DNA of 64,000 bases from Effrenium voratum. Lineage: Eukaryota; Sar; Dinophyceae; Suessiales; Symbiodiniaceae. The notes below the pieces were generated by a model, which saw only the letters and a list, made by a program, of their open reading frames with translations, was not told where the DNA came from and did no database searches. The DNA is taken from contig CAUJNA010002713.1 in NCBI GenBank assembly GCA_963377175.1, forward strand, positions 299,368 to 363,367, given 5' to 3'. Below, piece by piece: positions 30,018 through 40,412 of the stretch; position 1 is the first letter of the stretch, and the number at the start of each line of letters is the position of its first letter. The translations under genes were made by a program, and so were the position numbers.

Positions 30018-30131
30018 CTCCTCAGTTGTTCAGTGACCCTGGAAAAAAAGCGGGCCCTTTTTGGGGAAGACCATTTTTAGTGGGGCAGCCACAAAAGAAA
30101 AGGGAAAAAGGGTGCCACTGAACAACTGAGC
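30018..30131 (-). other. Intron 1 of the sulfotransferase-like gene, made of an introner-like element
   Basis: If the intron is taken as G + element + GAG on the minus strand it begins GC and ends AG, is 114 nt long, and its removal restores exactly the sequence before insertion (TTC AAG GAG GAG ATG). Alternatively, using the AG at the very end of the element gives a 111-nt GC-AG intron that adds one glutamate and also keeps frame. Confidence 0.75.
30021..30130 (-). mobile_element. Introner-like inverted-repeat element, family D copy 2
   Basis: 110 bp with perfect 15-bp terminal inverted repeats CTCAGTTGTTCAGTG / CACTGAACAACTGAG and a perfect 4-bp target duplication CCTC at 30017-30020 and 30131-30134. 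The interior is shared with 8224-8339. No coding capacity, so it must move with a transposase supplied elsewhere. It interrupts the sulfotransferase reading frame between codons for FKE and EM. Confidence 0.9.
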
Positions 30132-30608
30132 CTCCTTGAAAACTGAGAGTGGTGGATAGGGCGGCGGGGTTTCTGGACACTCAACGTCATGATTCAAGAA
30201 GCTGTGGCTCGAGTCGTAGTACATTGACAAAATTCGCTGCTCGGGCTGGCGAAACATACCCACCATACGGCCCTCCACCTCGAAGAACTTCGTGCCTAAA
30301 CACTCGTGGATCTCCTCCTGGCATTGTAGATGCTGAGGGTCACACTTTTCCCAACACAAGTCCATGAACTTGGTGAGAAAGCACTGCCCCAAGTGTTCTT
30401 CATCCACCAACATGTCTTGGCCGAGGCGACAAAATCCCGGCTGCTGAACCAGGACGTTCACGAAAGAGCTGCCAGCTTTCGGGAAATGCACCCAGTACAT
30501 TGGCAAAGTCTTCTGCTGCACCACCACCCTCTGCTGCAACAAGTGAACCACCTCCCATTCCTCCGCAAGGCACAGCGCGAAGAGCCACGCAAACATGAAA
30601 CACTTCAT
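30132..30608 (-). CDS. Sulfotransferase-like protein, exon 1 (N-terminal)
   Basis: Starts at the ATG at 30606-30608; a GTG two codons upstream in the same frame is less likely. The N-terminus MKCFMFAWLFALCLAEEW is hydrophobic and fits a signal peptide or short signal anchor. Residues about 41-49 read HFPKAGSSF, the 5'-phosphosulfate (PAPS) binding loop of sulfotransferases, and residues about 119-128 read FRQPEQRILS, the 3'-phosphate binding R-x-P-x2-R-x2-S motif. In between are eight cysteines, as in lumenal enzymes. Whole protein about 291 residues in three exons, short for a Golgi sulfotransferase. Predicted role: transfer of sulfate from PAPS to a glycan or protein in the secretory pathway; substrate unknown. 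A further 5' exon cannot be excluded. Confidence 0.8.
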
Positions 30609-31127
30609 ACTCACACGGTTCGGTCACGAAACAGAACGAAAATACAGGCGAGACCTTGAGCCAAAGCCAGTCATCTCCAGAACTTGACATGAAAACGCCG
30701 TTGAAAACCGGTCGGTGAAAAAGGGGAAGGGGTGGAAAACAGCATATCTCTCCGCATGTGGTGTTCTCACAGTGAAGCAACATATCACAGGCAGTATGCG
30801 TGTTGGTACCGCATTCTCTGAGGGCCATGCTTGCATGCGATTGAGAATCAATAAATTATTTCCAACACATGATGTTTGAAACCGCCAAACTGTGAACACA
30901 TCATCGCAACAAGTAAACTATGTTTCGCCTTCTGTGTCTGCGCGTGATGCGTGCTTTTGATCCAGCACGAGGCAGTAGACAGCTGAGCATATCAAGTGAC
31001 ATTTCGCCTTTTGCAACTTCAAGCCGTACCTTAGGCTTGCCGTACCTTATTGGCAGGCAATAGGGACAGCTGCAACGGGGATTGAACTGGTTCAACACGG
31101 CATACCGAAGGAGATGTTTAAACCGGA

Positions 31128-31269
31128 TGGTTGCGAAATCCACTTCGCACCACCTGAGACACCCGGAAACGAATGAATGATTCCCTTGAAAAAAACCAAA
31201 AACCAACGGTCTGGCTTCCTATGGTTTCCACCTGGTGCGTTGAATGGATTTCGCAACCACCCACAGTAT
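31128..31269 (+). repeat. Inverted-repeat family C, copy
   Basis: Left arm GGTTGCGAAATCCACTTCGC then ACCACCT, right arm TGGATTTCGCAACCACCCAC then AGTATG. The middle has TTCCCTTGAAAAAAACCAAA. Right flank TA as in other copies. Confidence 0.65.
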
Positions 31270-31353
31270 GAGACTGACCGCTACGTTACATGGGTCTCTG
31301 TTTTGAGAGGACCCCCAATCAGAGGTGATTTTCTGCCGCATGGTTTTCCTTTC

Positions 31354-31456
31354 CTCTCTTGCTGAGTGGATGGCCAAAAAAAGGTCCAAACTTTATATGT
31401 ACCACTAAAATGGTCCAAACCCAAAAAGCTTAAAGTTCATGAACTCAGGAAGTGAG
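31354..31456 (+). repeat. Inverted-repeat family A', copy
   Basis: From CTCTCTTGCTGAGTGGATGG to GAACTCAGGAAGTGAG with CCACTAAAATGGTCCAAACC inside. Flanks TTTC and TTTA are a near 4-bp duplication. Confidence 0.7.
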
Positions 31457-31797
31457 TTTACAGCCAACAAGACATGTGGTACCCTCAAAACGAAACAGCC
31501 CCAAAGGAGGTCCAAACTCTTCCATTTGCTTGTTTGCCCCGTGGAAAAATGAGAGCATATTTCCAACAATAACATGGAACCCACAGGAAAACGAGACCCC
31601 CGTAGAACTGCAACGGGAATGAAAAACCTCCTGTGTGACATCTGCAAGGGACGGAGACTCAAAGTCCGGGGACTCACAACCCCGGGCTTCAGCTAAGAAT
31701 TGTTGCGCTGGCCATTCTTTTTCATGGCCGCAAGGATTTTTTAGGGATAAGTCCACCTCCATTTCCTTAACTCCCCTGGAGTTAAAAATCAGCAAAT

Positions 31798-31862
31798 AAA
31801 TCTCCGGTAGTGAAATCGATGTCCTTTTTCAACCAAGAGCAGAACATGAACAAAATACTTGC
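31798..31862 (+). repeat. Dispersed repeat family E, copy
   Basis: CTCCGGTAGTGAAATCGATG then CCTTTTTCAACCAAGAGCAG. Confidence 0.55.
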
Positions 31863-31959
31863 CCCTGAAAACTCCAAGCCCTGGGGAAGTTAGTCTTTTA
31901 CAGACATATGGCCCATGTTACCCAAAAAAAGTTGAGAAAAGTTGTGTTTTTAAGTAAGA
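31863..31959 (+). repeat. Dispersed repeat family K, copy
   Basis: CCCTGAAAACTCCAAGCCCT, then TTTTACAGACATATGGCCCA and TTACCCAAAAAAAGTTGAGA. Confidence 0.7.
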
Positions 31960-31974
31960 AAATCTTCATTTCAG

Positions 31975-32139
31975 CCAATGGCAGGGCTCCGGGTCCCTGT
32001 CCAGCGCGGCCATTTCTCGGACTCCGGGAGTCCCAGCGAGGATCCCCAGCCCTGGAGGTTCTCCCTGGTGTCCGTCCACCAGTTGAGGACCTCACAGACC
32101 GCCAGAAAGCCAGATCCCTTAGAGCCACAAAGCTCTTAG
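31975..32139 (+). CDS. Short plus-strand coding block
   Basis: Directly after a good acceptor (TCTTCATTTCAG) lies CCA ATG and 53 codons with very high G/C third positions: MAGLRVPVQRGHFSDSGSPS, then EDPQPWRFSLVSVHQLRTSQ, stop at 32137-32139. It may be an exon whose true donor lies before the stop. The AG just upstream of an ATG could also serve as a trans-splicing acceptor. No family match. Confidence 0.4.
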   Translation, partial: PMAGLRVPVQRGHFSDSGSPSEDPQPWRFSLVSVHQLRTSQTARKPDPLEPQSS

Positions 32140-32299
32140 TGGGATATGTTCCGAAACGACCACTAAGCCAATTACAAGCTGAACTAAAAACCTCATGTTG
32201 GCCCCAAATTTCATCCACCTGTGTTTCTTGATGGTGCTTTTCCTAGGGTGAAATGTGGGGAATTATCACTTGAGGGGAATACTCCCATATAAACTGGGG

Positions 32300-32579
32300 C
32301 TGCAACACTGGTAGGTGACCAGCTATTTTCATGTTGGTTTACTTTACAGGAAAAATGGATCCGGGTCCGGCAAAACATTCCTGGACGGCTCTCTGTTTTT
32401 CTCCGGGCCACTGGGCAAGAAGTTTCACGAAATAGCAACCACGCAGATACCACGCAGAACAATGCGATAGCCACCTTCGTGAACTTTGTTTTTCCAACCT
32501 GAGTGAATTGGATCCATGAAAAGTAGCCCAATTTGCGATTTGCCGCTGACAAGGCCTTCCCCAGAAGTGTAGAGTCCAT
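32300..32579 (-). CDS. Possible small membrane protein
   Basis: Minus-strand frame from ATG reads MDSTLLGKALSAANRKLGYF, then VAIALFCVVSAWLLF, a plausible transmembrane segment. Codon bias is weak, so this may be chance. Confidence 0.2.
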
Positions 32580-32699
32580 GAACTCTGGAAGTTCGCTGTA
32601 AGAGTCCCGTAAATGCGGGCCCTTGGGCTTGGGCTATTGCAATCTCCCAGCTGTCTGCACTTTTCAGATCTCAGGTTTTCCATTCCGGGAGCAGCAACC

Positions 32700-34800
32700 A
32701 GAAACATCATAGTCTTAGTTGCCCAAATGACTCAAACATGAAAGGATCATGGGTTATTCAGCCCTTACGTAGCCCTCATTCAGCATTGTTAAAAACGTAT
32801 TTGGGCTCCCTCCCCCTCCCATGAGTTCACCGTTGGGGCTATGACTAAGACTTAGCAAGCACAAGTTGTCATTTCAGGTTGGTTCGCCTTGGGCAAGTGA
32901 GGTCTCCTTGGCTTTAAGTGTGCCGGCGCATCCGGCTTCGAAACTAAAGATCCTTCGAGCCTCAGTATGTTGTCGCCAAAGTAACACACGTGAAATTGAA
33001 GTCAAATCTTTGCTTTATCAAGTTTAGTTTTGGGGTTGGGGTCCAGCACCAATAATGGGCCCAAAAACCCAACTCTCACAACATCCCTTTCTGAAGTGGA
33101 AAGGGAAACAACCCCTGACAATTTCGAAATCACCCTGTTCCTTTCGGGTCCAGGGGGGGTCCTGGCTTGGACGTTTTAGGACTGTGTTCCATTGCCCCGG
33201 CCCCCAGTCTCTTCGTCCCAACTTCCGAGTTCTGAACCCCATGGTTCAGGCGCTTGAACTGCCGCAGGTAGTCCCATCTAGGAAAACCGCAAAACGACGG
33301 CGACTCCTTTTTAGCAGCTTCCCTCATTGTTGGGTTTGGATTGGTGGTTAATTGGGGTGGTCTTTTTCACTGAGCCCCTACAAAAGCCAGAGATTCAAAT
33401 CTAAATCTTTCAGCGCAAGTAAGTGTAGTATAGTGTAGTATATGAAGTACATTCTGGCAGCGCCAGGGAAGGCTGCTGGGCAGCTGGTTGGATTCGGCAT
33501 TGCGGCTATTGAGTTGGGTATCGGTTGGGCGGTTTGGGTATGGGTGTGGGCCCTGCAAATTTATGATTCCACAATCTTGGTTTGCTACAACAACTTGGAC
33601 CTGACGTGTGTCTTCATGGCTTCTGGGGGTATCGTTTTTCCCTCAAAATCGGTTTGCAATGGTTTTGGCCTGCAATAAAACAAGTTAAGGGACGGCCCCT
33701 TACATAACAAAAAGGCGCGGGGTTGTTTTTTCAACTCCAACTGGATTGGTGGGTTGGTGCTTAAGGAGGGGTTTCCCATCTACCCTCTACAAGAACCAGG
33801 GACCCGTTCAAATCCGCAAGCCACCAATCCAACCCACCAGCTCAGGATAACCTGAATTCAAGGAGCACATTGAAAAGGAGAAGCACAGATCGGATACTGA
33901 TCGTATGGGTGTGTCTGTTCGAATCGGACTGGTGGTTTTCCTGTTGCTTCCCCTTTCAACAGCAAACAAAAAAGTGCCGCGCCTGAAAAACGACCAGCCA
34001 CACGCATTTCCTCAACATCGCTTGGAACCCAGCCCTTACAGCCCAAGACCCTGCAAAAGAAGACCATTGCTGCTGGGTGAAAGGGACAAATCATTGGAAA
34101 AACCGGAAGAGGCCAACCAGCTGTCTGGCGATGGGTTGTTTCCCTTTTTGGCTTTCCAGGAAGCAGCCACCCAATAAGGGGGCAACCGGTTTCGAGGGGG
34201 GGTCCCAATTTGATTAAACCATCGTTCTTTTTACAACCAGTTTTCCTTCAAAGAAGAATCTCTGGGTTCAGAATGGGGTACACATGTTGAGAACCCCCCT
34301 CAAACGGAGGGTCTTGGCCCACGTGCTTCCTATGTCAAGGGCTCCGACTAGGGAGAAACTCACCCCGCGACGAGATGGTTAGTCTGTTGTTGTTTTCGGC
34401 GGGGGCACGTCCTTTGCGGCCCGACAAGATGTTGGAGCGGTCCAATTTGTGTTTGGGTTCTGTTGACTGACTCCCAGAGTCCTATCGCGGGGAATATATG
34501 GGGCCACAAAGGTGGTCCGGATTCAATCACTTACCCCCAAATCCAAGGTGCCCAGTTAAAAAACAAGGTGCGAACCCCTCCAAACTGGTGGTTTTCCTTT
34601 TGGTTTCCCTTTAAACTCCCTTTAAATTTGCTGGCTCTCAGTGGGGAATGAATTGACCTGACCCCTGAACCATTTTCTATGGCATCTTTTTAATTCAAGG
34701 GAATCCCCTTCCGGTTCAATCCCAACACCCGGAAGGTCAATCCCTACCGAGCACCAGCAAGAAACAAACACGAAACAAATGAAACTCTTTGCTTTTGGTT
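32700..34800. other. No confident gene
   Basis: A 78-residue plus-strand frame at 33442-33678 (hydrophobic, WAVWVWVWALQIY) lacks bias. A tRNA-like inverted-repeat sequence is at 33743-33830. The rest is unassigned. Confidence 0.4.
33743..33830 (+). repeat. tRNA-like / B-box repeat
   Basis: 88 bp bounded by perfect 10-bp inverted ends GGATTGGTGG / CCACCAATCC, with an RNA polymerase III B-box-like CGTTCAAATCC 14-20 bases before the end. The T arm is not placed as in a real tRNA. Related B-box fragments occur near 11750, 23260 and 37348, each next to a GGTGGTTTGG-type sequence, so this is a dispersed, perhaps tRNA-derived, repeat. Confidence 0.5.
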
Positions 34801-34824
34801 TTCCCGAAACTGGTCCGGTATCCT

Positions 34825-34901
34825 CCACGCCAGAGTCTGGGCAAGCCCCACGCTCCTCCTTCGCTGCTGGTGGCGCCTGGCTTGCGGCGATCGGGCCTGA
34901 G
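34825..34901 (-). CDS. Probable exon, strand uncertain
   Basis: Minus strand: acceptor CTTGGGTCTCAG, then PIAASQAPPAAKEERGACPD. Plus strand: acceptor CCACGCCAG, then PESGQAPRSSFAAGGAWLAA. Both are biased and bounded, so the strand cannot be settled by eye. Confidence 0.3.
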
Positions 34902-36576
34902 ACCCAAGCTGTCCGTCTGACCCCCTGCTAAGATTAATAAGCTGGTTAATTAATAAGGGGGGTGTCCCCGTTTAGTGGTTGGATTTAGACCACTTTTGGA
35001 TGGGTTTTCACCCCCCTAAGAATGATTAATCCTGGGTCAACATTAAAAGGACAACTAGTGAATTACCCTCCCACCAAACACGTGGATCCTGACGTTCGGG
35101 GGGTCCTGGCTTGGACCAGGACTGCTTTTAAAGGGACCCCTGAAAACCGAAAAGCTGTTAACTTCTCCGTTGCTGCAGCGACCCCTCTGCAACAAGTTGA
35201 GCGACTTGTCCTTCTCCTTGTCCTACAAGCTGCCACCTTCAAGCAATCATTTCTGGAGTTGCCGCATATGAGGCATGGTCAAACAGAAAAGGTTCTATGT
35301 TGGAGAAGTTGGCCCTGCATTTACCGTTGTAAAGGGGTTCCCAACATGGTGTTCCTGCAACATCGCTTATGATGGTGACCTAACTTGGTTTCAACGCACC
35401 CCGCAATCCAATTCAATTGGTTAGCCACTTAGCGTACCCTTGTGTTTTAATTTTGGTGATCGTTTGCTTCGAAGGCTCTAACAAATGGGTGCTAGAGTGC
35501 TATGCGCATGATTGACAGTCGGCGCAAGTGATCAGAACCCGTGTGCTAGAACCGGTATACCCAAACCACCAGTGAAATTTCTATCGGAAGCAGCATGAAT
35601 ATATTTCGATCAGTGATAGTTTTCCTGCAAAGCCTTCAGGAGGAACTAGACACATGTTCACTTCAGCAAATAGAAGCGGAGAAACCCGGTGAGGGTCGGG
35701 GTCAAACGGGTCCCCGGAGTCTTGTGTCCTCTCCAGGTCTCTTTACTCTCGCCTGTGCTGCAAGGAGAAGGGATAGATGCAGCAAAATCCTGGCCAAACA
35801 CAGCTGGGTTGGGCTCTGAAGGCCTTTTGGCAATGGTTTGCATGCGGGAAGCAAACAAAGGGTTCAGGTAGATGCGAGAAGGCTGTCGTGACATCTCGCC
35901 CTAGAAAGCATGAATAGTTGCCTGTTCAAGCGGGGTCCATGGTGTTGACGAAACCCAAGAAAGGCTTTCGCTCTTGATCCAATTCCCTTCGGGCCTGTGA
36001 CTATGAACAAGAGCAGCACCAGCAATCAAAAGTTGCAAGCGCAGCCTTTCCAAAAAGGATAGCACTTCTCCAGAGTCCGTGCACTTCTACGATTGGTGGA
36101 AGGTCGGGTTACTGAGTGGCAAGCGCTACCCTTGTTGGCATTCCCGTTTTCGGGTTAGACTTCTGAGCCCGAACGATCGGAAGGTTTGACCTTAGTCGTG
36201 GCCAACAAGCCCACAGCCCATACTTGCGCGCTTGCTCACGTGGTCAAACGTGCTCACGCGCGCGCGCGGCAAACACGTGCGTGGCAAACATCTTGGGGAG
36301 GAAAGGGGCCGCTGCAATGAAGGCCATGAGAGGTTCTCACAACCTTCTTAGAATAGGTTCTTATCCTTCCTTTGGCTTAAGCCCCTTGGACAAAACATTT
36401 TCCAGTGATGGGTTCCCTATAATTATATTTAAGCACATGGAAGCTTTCTGGGGGCCACGATGTCTGTCATGATTATATGCGCAGGTCATAGTCATGGCTC
36501 CCCTTTCTTGCAACTTTACGCAGTTGAACCAACCGGTCCCGTGGCAAAACCCGATATACTGTGCTTTCTCGCGCAA

Positions 36577-36609
36577 GGAAGACTTGTGGAAGACTTGTGG
36601 AAGACTTGC
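36577..36609 (+). repeat. 11-bp tandem repeat, three units
   Basis: Three units of GAAGACTTGTG, the last with TGCG in place of TGTG. Confidence 0.85.
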
Positions 36610-37028
36610 GAAGGCGCGCCGAGTCGCCGAGTGCAGGAGAAACCAGTTCGATTTGTTCAGCTTCCAAGCTGCGAATCATTTCTGGCTGTGTCTTTCTTTC
36701 GGGGGTGCGTTTGTGCCTTCAAAACCCACCCCGCAAAAAAGGAATCGAGCCTCCAGAAGGCCCAGCCACCTCTGCTTGAAAGTTGAGCGACCCCTAACCT
36801 TGCCATGGGACCCCAAAGTTCTTGCTCAGGACCCTTCCGTTGCGATCGAAGTCAGCGGGGAGGATGGCCATACAGCTTCGGATTCACCTGGATCCTATTG
36901 GTTAAAGGCGCTCCTGAACAAGGTCTCTTTCCCGAACGAAAAGGAGACCATCTCTGCTTTGCCACGGTCGTCCAAATGGGTGTCTGTCTGTTGGCTCCAA
37001 AAATGGCTTCGGCTTTCCATTTGGCCTC

Positions 37029-37057
37029 CTAGGTCCTCCAGTAGAGAGGTTAGAATC
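37029..37057 (+). repeat. Inverted-repeat family B, 5' fragment
   Basis: CTAGGTCCTCCAGTAGAGAG then GTTAGAAT, after which similarity to the family stops. Confidence 0.7.
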
Positions 37058-37732
37058 GCCAACGCGACCTCTCCTCATCTGAGTCAGTGATCTTCCGAGG
37101 TGGCGACCTCTCGCACGCGCGCCGTGCGCGAGTGAGCGAGGTGGTTTCCTCCGGTTCTGGGGGTCTCCAATGCGACAGGACCGGTTCATGGTCCGACCTC
37201 GTCCGGTCATGGAACCGAACATGAAGATGCGGGAAGCAAAAAGCTTGGCGGTTGGATTTCCATTTTTCCCCGCTTCCCGCTAGTTGGAGGTTCGGTGGTT
37301 TGGACGTTAGGGCCTACGTTCCCCATTTCGCTTCAAAATGGGAGGGATCAAATCCCCACGCCACCAGCCCAAACCAGAAATTCAGGGGTAGCTGATTTGT
37401 CTTGGGCCAGCGTGTCGCGGTATTGTGCCATTCCTCTGCACAGCTTGGGTTCGGGTGGTGGCCTTCTGTTTTCCCTTTGAACCAAGCTGAAAATCCGGCC
37501 ACCCCCACTTGGTTCGGAGTTGGACTTGAGCCCCTTGGCAAATGGGTCAATGGACAACCCCTATCTACCAAACCGGGGCCAAATCGGTTTGGCACGCCCA
37601 CATAAGGCTTTCTGAACGAAGTCCCGAAGGGCTGTGCTTTGGAAAGCGCCAGCTTCACTGCTTTCCCAAAGGGCCAAAAGCTTGAAATGAGAACCCCCCT
37701 TCTGCCAGATGTTCCAATCTGAAAAGGCTACC

Positions 37733-37842
37733 AACTCCACTTCCCCAGTGGATCGGCCAAAAGGTCCAAACCTTTAGTCGGCCACTAACGCTGTCCCACC
37801 CAAAACGTATAAAGTCCAGAAACTCGGGACGTGAGAAAACCA
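37733..37842 (+). repeat. Inverted-repeat family A', diverged copy
   Basis: CCACTTCCCCAGTGGATCGG to GAAACTCGGGACGTGAG with CGGCCACTAACGCTGTCC in the middle. Confidence 0.6.
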
Positions 37843-38556
37843 CATCAGAAACAGATCATCTGCCAACACATGTTTGCAACTACCCCAAGCCATGGTTCTT
37901 TCAACAAATTATTGTAGAAATCGGTATGTGCCCAAATCGGGGAGCCCCACGGTTGTTTCCCGTTGGCCCCCTCAAAAGCATGGGAAAAAGGGTACACTCA
38001 AAAACGCACACGCAAACCCTTGTGCAACATCCCAACTACAGGGGACGTGTTTTTTTGTTTTTTCATAGGTCATTGTCAACATTGTTTACACCCAACCCTT
38101 TGCAAAGCCTTGATGCCCGTCTCGTTCCGAAAAATGATGGGGTTCCTCTTTGGCTCCCTTAAAGCCAAGGTGAAAGGGGGACACTTTGCACCCAAGCCCC
38201 GTCTTTTGCAAAAACGGACATGCCCGTCAAACGCGAATGCCCTGATTCGCTCTGAGCTCGCAGCTGCGGTGTGCGCTCCTGGGCGAATGCGCGCGGGCTC
38301 TCTCTATGCAAGCAAGCATAGGCGTGGCTGGACAAAAAGAAACAAACTTCAGCTGTCCGCAAATTGGTGGTTTGGATGGGTGGTTTAGTGCTTAGGTGGG
38401 CTAAACCACTAACCTGACGGGTACCCTGAATATAGAAACTACCTACTCAATTGCCTGGACCCAGAAATTGAAGCTTCTTCGGGAAACATGCCACATGAAC
38501 CAAATGGTGAAAAAGCCAACAGGTCAAAAGGCTGGGAACCTGATTAAACCAGCAGC

Positions 38557-38667
38557 CAAGGCTCCATCATGTCATCTGTCCGCAATGGCAGCGGCCTGTG
38601 CAGAACCTCCGCCACCTCGTCCGGAATGCCTCGCGAAAGCACCGCGTGCCAGCGGATGCACGCGGCG
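38557..38667 (-). CDS. Exon of a minus-strand gene
   Basis: Acceptor TTTGCTTGCTTAAAG and a GC donor (GCTGCTGG). The frame reads AACIRWHAVLSRGIPDEVAE, then VLHRPLPLRTDDMMEP, with strong G/C-ending codons. Lies downstream of the exons at 39056 and 39560 on the same strand. Protein family not recognised. Confidence 0.5.
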
Positions 38668-39055
38668 CTTTAAGCAAGCAAATCGCGAGAGGGATCCGGA
38701 TCCCTAGGTTCATTCCCGGTCTGCATGAGCTTTCTAGCAACTCTGAAAAATAAATAAATAAAAAAAAACACACTGCTACATCAGACCAAAGAAGGAAACC
38801 AACTGTTTTTTCTCGGGTGTGTAAACACCCATTCTCCCCCACTATTAACGGATAGCCGTGAGTGTTCAACAATCATTTCAATACCAGCTGAATTAGAGGA
38901 CCCCCTTGGAAGACAGGAGGTTGACACATTTTCTTAAAAGAGAATCTGTCAAACAACCCCCCCCCCAAAAAAAAAAAAAACATGCCAAGAACAGTGAAGT
39001 TAAAAGAGAATCTGTCAAAAACCATGTGATTGTGCTGCCAAACGAGTCTATCACC

Positions 39056-39157
39056 GGGGAACCGGGCGGATCGATTCGCTGCCCGAAACGGCGATGCGGC
39101 CGATGCTCTCGAAGTCGGTGTCCTCCTCTCGAGCGATCTTTTGGTCCGAAACGCATC
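39056..39157 (-). CDS. Exon of a minus-strand gene
   Basis: Reads VSDQKIAREEDTDFESIGRI then AVSGSESIRPVP with 26 of 32 codons ending in G or C and a donor CCCCG before GTGATAG. An acidic, polar stretch. The plus strand is also open (ADRFAARNGDAADALEVGVL) but with weaker bias. Confidence 0.5.
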
Positions 39158-39559
39158 CTTTTCACTCGCTCGGTGGGACTCGGTTTGGCCTAAGGGCGCT
39201 GAATTTCGATGGATTTTGGGGCCTTAAAATGGGTTGGTTTTGAATGAGGAATTGGTCGGTTGCAGGGTCCGGGGGTCTGCAGAGGGGTCATGAATCTAAA
39301 TAGGTGGTAGACATAGCTACCCCGGAATTCACCCAGAAATGTTGGGGTCAGCCGCGCGAGCTCCCAGGATGCGCTAACCACAAGTGGGATGTACAGCCCT
39401 GATTGCTGGGCTGTTCCCAGATCCCCTGTCAAAAGAATAAGTTTTAGTGGTTTCGTGGAAGCGACCACTGAACCCCAGAAACCCAACTTGGAAAGATGGC
39501 TGGGAACCGCCAAGACTTAAAGGGCTTGCAGTACTTGGAGTTCGCCTTCTTAAAGCTAC

Positions 39560-39672
39560 CTCCCCCAGTTCAAGCTCCACATCTCACGGATCTCGTCCTG
39601 CTCCCTGCAGCGCATGGTCTTGAAGAAGCTGACAATTTCTTCGAACCTCGGGCTGGAGAACTTCGAGCTCAG
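39560..39672 (-). CDS. Exon of a minus-strand gene
   Basis: Reads LSSKFSSPRFEEIVSFFKTM, then RCREQDEIREMWSLNWG, with donor GGGGAG before GTAGCT. Strong codon bias and helical pattern. Acceptor is TTAG or a near alternative. Probably the same gene as the exons at 39056 and 38557, though phases between the called exons do not all match, so an exon or an edge is missing. Confidence 0.5.
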
Positions 39673-39897
39673 CTAATCAAAAGGTGGATCACCTTTTGGG
39701 GCTATGACTCAAGAAGAAGGAGGAGGAAAGCAAAGAAAGGGTCGAAAGGTCAATCAGCGTTGGTCAAGTAAGTGAACCCCCAGCGCAGTGACTTGGATTT
39801 TTGCCAAGGGAGCCAAATTCACGTTGCTTCGCTTTGGCTCAGCGAACAAAGGGTACCCTGAGACAAAGACCCAGCCCAGCGGTTTTTTGTTCTTAAC

Positions 39898-40034
39898 CAG
39901 GGCTGTGGGAAATGGAACCCACTTCTGTGATACAACAAAAAGGGCCTAACCCCACAGACTAACCCCCCATACAAAGGGGGAGATTCCTTGTATCACAGAA
40001 GTGGGGAAAAACCCCGAGTGATCCCACAACCCTG
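39898..40034 (+). mobile_element. hAT-type miniature element with 8-bp duplication
   Basis: 137 bp with 13-bp inverted ends CAGGGCTGTGGGA / TCCCACAACCCTG (one mismatch) and a perfect 8-bp target duplication TTCTTAAC at 39890-39897 and 40035-40042. CAGGG ends and 8-bp nTnnnnAn duplications are the hallmark of hAT elements. Inner arms CACTTCTGTGATACAA and TTGTATCACAGAAGTG make a second perfect stem. No coding capacity. Confidence 0.9.
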
Positions 40035-40045
40035 TTCTTAACCCT

Positions 40046-40102
40046 TGCAATTGAACCCAACAAACCGCGCGGAGCTCGGCAAAATCGGAACACCGGGCTT
40101 CC
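40046..40102 (-). CDS. Probable exon fragment
   Basis: Minus strand reads KVQMEARCSDFAELRAVCWV then QLQ immediately before the hAT-type element. Good helical pattern and bias but borders unclear. Confidence 0.3.
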
Positions 40103-40292
40103 ATTTGGACTTTTGCAGGTGTTTTTTTTGCACCGAACGAACTAGACATGGCTAAATCTCATAGGGTAACCCCCTCCCCCATTGTCCTCTGGGGTTCCTT
40201 TTGACTTTCCTTTCAATCGACCAAAAAGGGAAACCAAACAAACATGGCACACCCTCTTGTTCGAAAGTGGCGCCTGAGAAATGGTTGCTCAG

Positions 40293-40407
40293 AATCGGGG
40301 AACCGCTGCCCATCACCGCCATGGATGGCCCCATCACTCTCGAATCTCTGTGCTTTTTCGGAGTCAGTGCCCTGGGGCTGAGGGTGGAATCACGTGATCT
40401 ATGCCAA
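40293..40407 (+). CDS. Plus-strand exon split by a family C element, 5' part
   Basis: After acceptor GTTGCTCAG the frame reads IGEPLPITAMDGPITLESLC, then FFGVSALGLRVESRDLCQ, with good G/C bias. It runs straight into the family C element. Skipping the element continues the frame at 40533 as YVKDFPHPEKPSKT. Protein family not recognised. Confidence 0.5.
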
Positions 40408-40412
40408 GCATA

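Larger units (their letters stand above)
34905..38550. other. Mostly repeats, no confident gene
   Basis: Holds tandem GAAGACTTGTG repeats (about 36577), a truncated family B end (37029), a B-box fragment and a family A' copy (37733). Some GC-rich blocks (36240, 36600, 37090, 38230) are open on both strands and I do not assign them. Confidence 0.4.

Noticed and set aside
33743..33830. Functional tRNA gene
   Set aside because: The ends pair, but the B box is not in the position of a T loop and no anticodon arm forms.
39890..40042. hAT-type element acting as an intron
   Set aside because: GT and AG are present in the duplicated target, but no boundary choice restores the pre-insertion sequence and the adjacent exon is weak.
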